Of a DNA stretch of 12,158 bases, positions 8,004-12,158 are shown piece by piece. The stretch's first letter is position 1; each line of letters begins with the position of its first letter. The notes below the pieces were generated by a model. That model did no database searches and had not been told where the DNA came from. It worked only from the letters and a program-made list of their open reading frames with translations. The stretch is from contig DOQH01000016.1 of assembly GCA_003514455.1 (NCBI GenBank), forward strand, positions 2,851 to 15,008. The letters are read 5' to 3'. The stretch comes from Candidatus Magasanikiibacteriota bacterium (lineage in GTDB: Bacteria > Patescibacteriota > Patescibacteriia > Magasanikbacterales > UBA10003). The position numbers and the translations under genes are program-made.

Positions 8004-8387
8004 CTATTTCAAACACTCCATTGCCTTGAACACCAAATCCGGCGATGGCTGTAATTTGCCGGCCATGGCGTCACTAATGGTTTTACTTCCTAATTTTTGA
8101 GTTAAACAATCCTGTTGTTTTTTCGGCAAAGAATTAAATGTGGCTGCGGCATCGCCTCCATTGCTCTGCAATTTTTTTACAACATCAGCCACATTGCCAA
8201 CATTGCCCAAATTCCCAATTATGCCGCTTATCGCGCCCAAATTTCCTAAACCACCGCCAATCATCGGACCTAAGGCCTGCCACGGTTTCGCTTGGAAAAC
8301 AAACAACAAGCCAATCAACAAGGCCGCGCCAATCACAATCCAGATTATGAAAAATAAAATGCCGAGCAGGTGGAAAATAAAACGCAT
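8004..8387 (-). CDS. Small hypothetical membrane protein with a Gly/Asn/Leu-rich segment
   Basis: I do not recognise this 127-residue protein. One long hydrophobic segment spans about residues 5-31. Behind it is a low-complexity stretch (about 40-67) in which GNLG, GNVG and similar units recur, and then a soluble tail of about 60 residues with two cysteines (Cys94 in QQDCLTQKL and Cys125 in AMECLK). The tail is helical in character and could form a disulfide if outside the cell. Its stop lies 1 base before the C39-like peptidase start, and the gene leads the operon that ends with the helicase. The tight link suggests the peptidase and this protein work in the same envelope, but that is inference only. 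A TATTAT box 6 bases before the ATG is the only promoter hint. Confidence 0.8.
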   Translation of the reverse strand: MRFIFHLLGILFFIIWIVIGAALLIGLLFVFQAKPWQALGPMIGGGLGNLGAISGIIGNLGNVGNVADVVKKLQSNGGDAAATFNSLPKKQQDCLTQKLGSKTISDAMAGKLQPSPDLVFKAMECLK

Positions 8388-8393
8388 ATGTTT

Positions 8394-8399
8394 ATAATA
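8394..8399 (-). promoter_or_regulatory. Possible -10 box upstream of the small membrane protein gene
   Basis: TATTAT lies 6 bases before the ATG, the same spacing as at prfB, so a leaderless start is possible. There is no TGn element and no acceptable -35, and the sequence around it is nearly all A and T, so a chance match is likely enough. Read-through from the toxin-antitoxin operon is the alternative. Confidence 0.3.
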
Positions 8400-8436
8400 A
8401 AATTTATATTATTTTATCGCGTTTTTAAAAATCGGT

Positions 8437-8697
8437 TCATTCATAAATGTCATGAGCTCCCACAGAGTGAAAATACACTGTATTTTTATCCTTGGCAAAT
8501 TCAAAAATTATTCGGTATTTATAACCAATGGAAAAAGACAAAAACCCGCTTAATTTGCCTTTTAATTTATGGGTTTTGAGTTTCGGATCAAAAGGATTTT
8601 CGCGAAAGAACGCCTCATTCTCTTCGGCAATATCTTTAATATGCTTTGGCAGTTTTTTATACTCCCTGGCGAATTTTGAGCTGTAGATGATTTCCAT
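8437..8697 (-). CDS. RelE/ParE-superfamily toxin of a type II toxin-antitoxin system
   Basis: The 86 residues have the RelE/ParE fold pattern: strand EIIYSSKF (2-9), a helical hairpin through residue 33 with the FARE and KLPKHIKDIAEE stretches, then HKLKGKLSGFLSFSIGYKYRIIF and a last strand TVYFHSVGAHDIYE. Residues suited to ribosome-dependent mRNA cleavage or substrate contact are His43, Lys46, Arg62, His77, His82 and Tyr85, which favours a YafQ/RelE-type endoribonuclease over a gyrase-targeting ParE. That choice is an inference. It follows the antitoxin gene by 9 bases, with a U-rich spacer (TTTGTTTTT) and no ribosome site, so coupling to antitoxin translation is likely. The length is normal and nothing suggests decay. 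Confidence 0.87.
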   Translation of the reverse strand: MEIIYSSKFAREYKKLPKHIKDIAEENEAFFRENPFDPKLKTHKLKGKLSGFLSFSIGYKYRIIFEFAKDKNTVYFHSVGAHDIYE

Positions 8698-8706
8698 AAA
8701 AACAAA

Positions 8707-8922
8707 TCATCTTAAGGCCTTTAAAGACCTCAAAACCTTGCCTTTGCCTGAGGAAATTTCCACCATGCTTTCATTAAGTTCATTCAAGAGTTTGCCCTCT
8801 TGCCAATCTCTTAACAAATCTCTAAAAAATTCGCTAGTTGAGCCGTAGGAACCTTTTTTAACAGCGGTTTTTACGGTTTTTGCCATAAAAAGCGGGAGAG
8901 AGATATTAATTACTTCACGCAT
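8707..8922 (-). CDS. Ribbon-helix-helix (ParD/CopG-like) antitoxin
   Basis: The 71-residue protein has the layout of an RHH antitoxin. A DNA-binding strand VINISLP (4-10) is followed by helix A (about 11-23, LFMAKTVKTAVKK) and helix B (about 27-42, STSEFFRDLLRDW), with the YGSTSEFFR turn typical of ParD-type proteins. The C-terminal part, ending GKGKVLRSLKALR, would wrap the toxin. It should neutralise the toxin encoded 9 bases downstream and repress its own operon through the palindrome upstream. Its ATG has no Shine-Dalgarno sequence. Gene order (antitoxin first) is the usual one. Confidence 0.88.
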   Translation of the reverse strand: MREVINISLPLFMAKTVKTAVKKGSYGSTSEFFRDLLRDWQEGKLLNELNESMVEISSGKGKVLRSLKALR

Positions 8923-8937
8923 ATATTTAAAAATTAA

Positions 8938-8958
8938 GTGTAATAGTTTGTATTACAC
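8938..8958. promoter_or_regulatory. Palindromic operator of the toxin-antitoxin operon
   Basis: There are perfect 8-base arms, GTGTAATA (8938-8945) and TATTACAC (8951-8958), around a 5-base centre. The site directly abuts the -10 box and covers the predicted transcription start, so binding of an RHH dimer pair or the toxin-antitoxin complex would block transcription. Confidence 0.8.
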
Positions 8959-8987
8959 ATACTACCATAAAATAAAATTCTTGTCAA
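8959..8987 (-). promoter_or_regulatory. Toxin-antitoxin operon promoter
   Basis: The minus strand has consensus -35 TTGACA (8982-8987), a 17-base spacer and an extended -10 TGGTAGTAT (TAGTAT at 8959-8964). The start is predicted near 8952, inside the operator palindrome. Confidence 0.83.
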
Positions 8988-9013
8988 ATTTAAAATGCGG
9001 ACTGACAAAATTT

Positions 9014-9061
9014 AAAAAAACTGGCGGTCGGAGATGTTGAGCATCTGCCAAACAGCCAGTT
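9014..9061 (-). terminator. Intrinsic terminator of the membrane-protein cassette
   Basis: On the minus strand a 7-bp outer stem AACTGGC/GCCAGTT (9055-9061 with 9019-9025) encloses a smaller hairpin (AGATG/CATCT, 9032-9036 with 9042-9046). It runs into seven T residues (9014-9020). It lies 11 bases past the stop codon at 9072. Confidence 0.85.
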
Positions 9062-9071
9062 GGTTGAGGCG

Positions 9072-9998
9072 TTACGCCGACGCGCTGTTCACTGGCGCGT
9101 CTATGTGAAAGATTCGCTTGGAGATAATCTCCCAGTTCGCCACGCCGAACGCAGCGCCGAGAAATCCGCCGAAGATGACGAGCGCTGTCTGCTCCGCGAA
9201 CGTTGTGGCCGATGAGGCAAGCCAGATGTAGCTCGCGACGCCGCCGAGTGTTCCATCAATCGCGCAGAGCACTCGCTTCTCCGAGTGGATCAACTTGAAC
9301 AGGTGCCAAACGAAGCGACTGAAGAAGCAGAGAGTCAACCAAAAGCCGATGGCGATGTACTTCCATATTGTCCAAATGAAGAACAGAACGATCACACCAA
9401 GACCCATTACAAACCAGCGAGCGACGTTTGCATAGGTGAGTTGTGCGGGCTTATCGCCTTCACGTCTTGGTTTGGACATTCTCCAGAGCATCAAACCATT
9501 ATCCCCATATGGACTTGGACTCCAGTAACAGTAATCAGCTACTGTTCCAGATGCAACTATGTACGGAATGACTAGCATTCCAGTTATTTCAAAAACCACG
9601 ATAGACATCAAGAGGATAGTCATGTAGTCTAGTTCGTAACCTATCCCCATACCAGTTCGAGGATCAACGTGATTTGTAAATGAGTCTTTGCCTGTCATCA
9701 GCCAGCTAAAAAAGACGACAGAAATGAAAAGCGACAAGTAGATGAAAGGATGTGGTTTATGAAGCCACTCCTCGACAAAATTCACCGCACTTGAACCTCT
9801 TCTTTCAGCGGCGCGCAGGGCGACGGGAACCGCTTTGAGAATCTCTCGGAAGTCGTAGCTAATGTAGCCACTCGTGACTCCGGCCGCGATGCCCGACAAA
9901 AGGCCAAGCCACCAGTAGGCTGGCGCGAACAGGAGCGCAACAGTACAGCAAAGCACGCCTCCGATGAAACAGGCAACCGCGATCTTTCTCGTTTCCAT
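9072..9998 (-). CDS. Unrecognised multi-pass membrane protein, compositionally distinct (possible horizontally acquired gene)
   Basis: I do not recognise this protein. The start chosen is the ATG at 9998 because AAGGAG lies 7 bases upstream; a longer in-frame reading to 10133 runs through the promoter and hairpins. The 308 residues show about eight hydrophobic segments (roughly 5-25, 28-46, 85-103, 127-150, 195-212, 213-233, 246-262 and 268-288). The polar loops are Arg/Lys-rich (51-83), contain SPSPYGDNG (160-168) and KPRREGDKP (176-184), and the tail is short. Both end regions hold a Gly-rich membrane pair ending in GIAAGVTSGYISYDFREI and GGFLGAAFGVANWEII, which may be an internal repeat. 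Base use is richer in G+C than neighbouring genes (36 of 60 bases in 9121-9180). It has its own promoter, leader and terminator. No transporter or enzyme signature is evident. Confidence 0.75.
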   Translation of the reverse strand: METRKIAVACFIGGVLCCTVALLFAPAYWWLGLLSGIAAGVTSGYISYDFREILKAVPVALRAAERRGSSAVNFVEEWLHKPHPFIYLSLFISVVFFSWLMTGKDSFTNHVDPRTGMGIGYELDYMTILLMSIVVFEITGMLVIPYIVASGTVADYCYWSPSPYGDNGLMLWRMSKPRREGDKPAQLTYANVARWFVMGLGVIVLFFIWTIWKYIAIGFWLTLCFFSRFVWHLFKLIHSEKRVLCAIDGTLGGVASYIWLASSATTFAEQTALVIFGGFLGAAFGVANWEIISKRIFHIDAPVNSASA

Positions 9999-10005
9999 TA
10001 GATAG

Positions 10006-10013
10006 CTCCTTTT
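10006..10013 (-). promoter_or_regulatory. Strong Shine-Dalgarno site fixing the start at 9998
   Basis: AAAAGGAG lies 7 bases before the ATG. It is the only near-ideal Shine-Dalgarno sequence at optimal spacing that I found in the window, and it decides between the 308-residue start and the longer upstream reading. Confidence 0.85.
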
Positions 10014-10024
10014 CAAGGTACAAT

Positions 10025-10067
10025 TTCCGCGAAACCTCGCGGAAGGTTTATCGGGCACAGTGCCCGA
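10025..10067 (-). promoter_or_regulatory. Twin-hairpin 5' leader of the membrane-protein gene
   Basis: Two perfect hairpins lie in a row. The first in the transcript is at 10051-10067 (arms TCGGGCA/TGCCCGA, 3-base loop). The second is at 10025-10044 (arms TTCCGCGA/TCGCGGAA, loop GGTT). Six bases separate them. They occupy most of a predicted leader of about 73 bases and leave the Shine-Dalgarno site free. Neither is followed by a T-tract, so they do not look like terminators. They could protect the mRNA 5' end, bind a protein, or act as a structured switch; I cannot tell which. Confidence 0.7.
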
Positions 10068-10077
10068 CGCAGTTAAA

Positions 10078-10106
10078 ATAATAACAATAAATCGACTTTC
10101 AGTCAA
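10078..10106 (-). promoter_or_regulatory. Promoter of the membrane-protein cassette
   Basis: The minus strand has -35 TTGACT (10101-10106), a 17-base spacer and an extended -10 TGTTATTAT (TATTAT at 10078-10083). The start is predicted near 10071, just before the first leader hairpin. The quality matches the ndk promoter, so constitutive expression by the housekeeping sigma factor is plausible. Confidence 0.83.
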
Positions 10107-10115
10107 GTTTTTCAG

Positions 10116-10121
10116 TATAAT
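10116..10121 (+). promoter_or_regulatory. Possible additional plus-strand -10 box upstream of tgt
   Basis: A perfect TATAAT stands on the plus strand, with TCGACT 18 bases upstream (10092-10097) as a weak -35. It could start a longer tgt transcript with a leader of about 57 bases. It overlaps the promoter of the opposite cassette, so it may be fortuitous. Confidence 0.35.
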
Positions 10122-10147
10122 CTGTATAAACAACTAAAAACAAAAAT

Positions 10148-10176
10148 TTGCCAAATAAACACAAAAAGCGTATGAT
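10148..10176 (+). promoter_or_regulatory. tgt promoter, predicted leaderless
   Basis: -35 TTGCCA (10148-10153, 5 of 6), a 17-base spacer and -10 TATGAT (10171-10176, 5 of 6) stand on the plus strand. The ATG follows the -10 box after only 8 bases, so transcription would start at or next to the initiation codon. No ribosome site exists upstream of the ATG. Confidence 0.7.
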
Positions 10177-10181
10177 TTTAA

Positions 10182-12158
<1,977 letters not shown>

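Noticed and set aside
8394-8420. AT-only inverted repeat (ATAAAAT/ATTTTAT) as a terminator of the toxin-antitoxin operon.
   Set aside because: The stem has no G-C pairs and no following T-tract, so it would be too weak; AT-rich DNA gives such repeats by chance.
9999-10133. Longer start of the unknown membrane protein (353 residues).
   Set aside because: It would begin upstream of the predicted -10/-35 region and translate through the twin hairpins. The ATG at 9998 has an ideal ribosome site.

Overview
The window reads as chromosome from a Patescibacteria (CPR) bacterium, most like a Parcubacteria-type lineage. The reasons are short intergenic gaps, AT-rich codon use with runs of A and T, genes that mostly lack a Shine-Dalgarno site, an RF2 with the Gly-His-Gly-Gly-Gln-Ser version of the catalytic loop, a membrane-anchored C39-like peptidase of a type common in that group, and a tRNA gene with no encoded CCA. 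The placement comes from protein style, not from a search. The genetic code looks standard: RF2 is present and TGA ends several genes, which argues against the UGA-glycine code of some CPR lineages.

Layout, read along the minus strand because almost everything points left. (a) 11319-12158: queA (5' end outside the window), tail-to-tail with tgt (10185-11342, the only plus-strand gene). These two are consecutive enzymes of tRNA queuosine synthesis. (b) 9001-10107: a one-gene cassette of different composition. It has its own promoter, a leader with two GC-rich hairpins, the only strong Shine-Dalgarno site in the window, an unrecognised multi-pass membrane protein of 308 residues, and an intrinsic terminator. 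(c) 8437-8987: an autoregulated type II toxin-antitoxin operon, with an RHH antitoxin, a RelE/ParE-family toxin, and a perfect palindrome over the predicted transcription start. (d) 5190-8387: a tightly packed trio of a small Gly-rich membrane protein, a C39-like peptidase and a UvrD/PcrA-type helicase. (e) 4449-5186: an ndk to tRNA-Pro(GGG) unit with a strong promoter and a T-tract end. (f) 2327-4428: groES-groEL under a near-consensus promoter and a perfect CIRCE operator, closed by a hairpin. (g) 1-2326: prfB, tsaC/sua5 and rsmA/ksgA in a compact translation-related operon whose promoter appears to give a leaderless mRNA.

The shared theme of the core genes is translation and proteostasis: stop-codon release, t6A and queuosine tRNA modification, 16S rRNA dimethylation, a tRNA, and chaperonins. 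The accessory parts are the toxin-antitoxin operon and the membrane-protein cassette, which lie side by side between the helicase operon and tgt. The cassette and its twin-hairpin leader are the best candidates for something undescribed.
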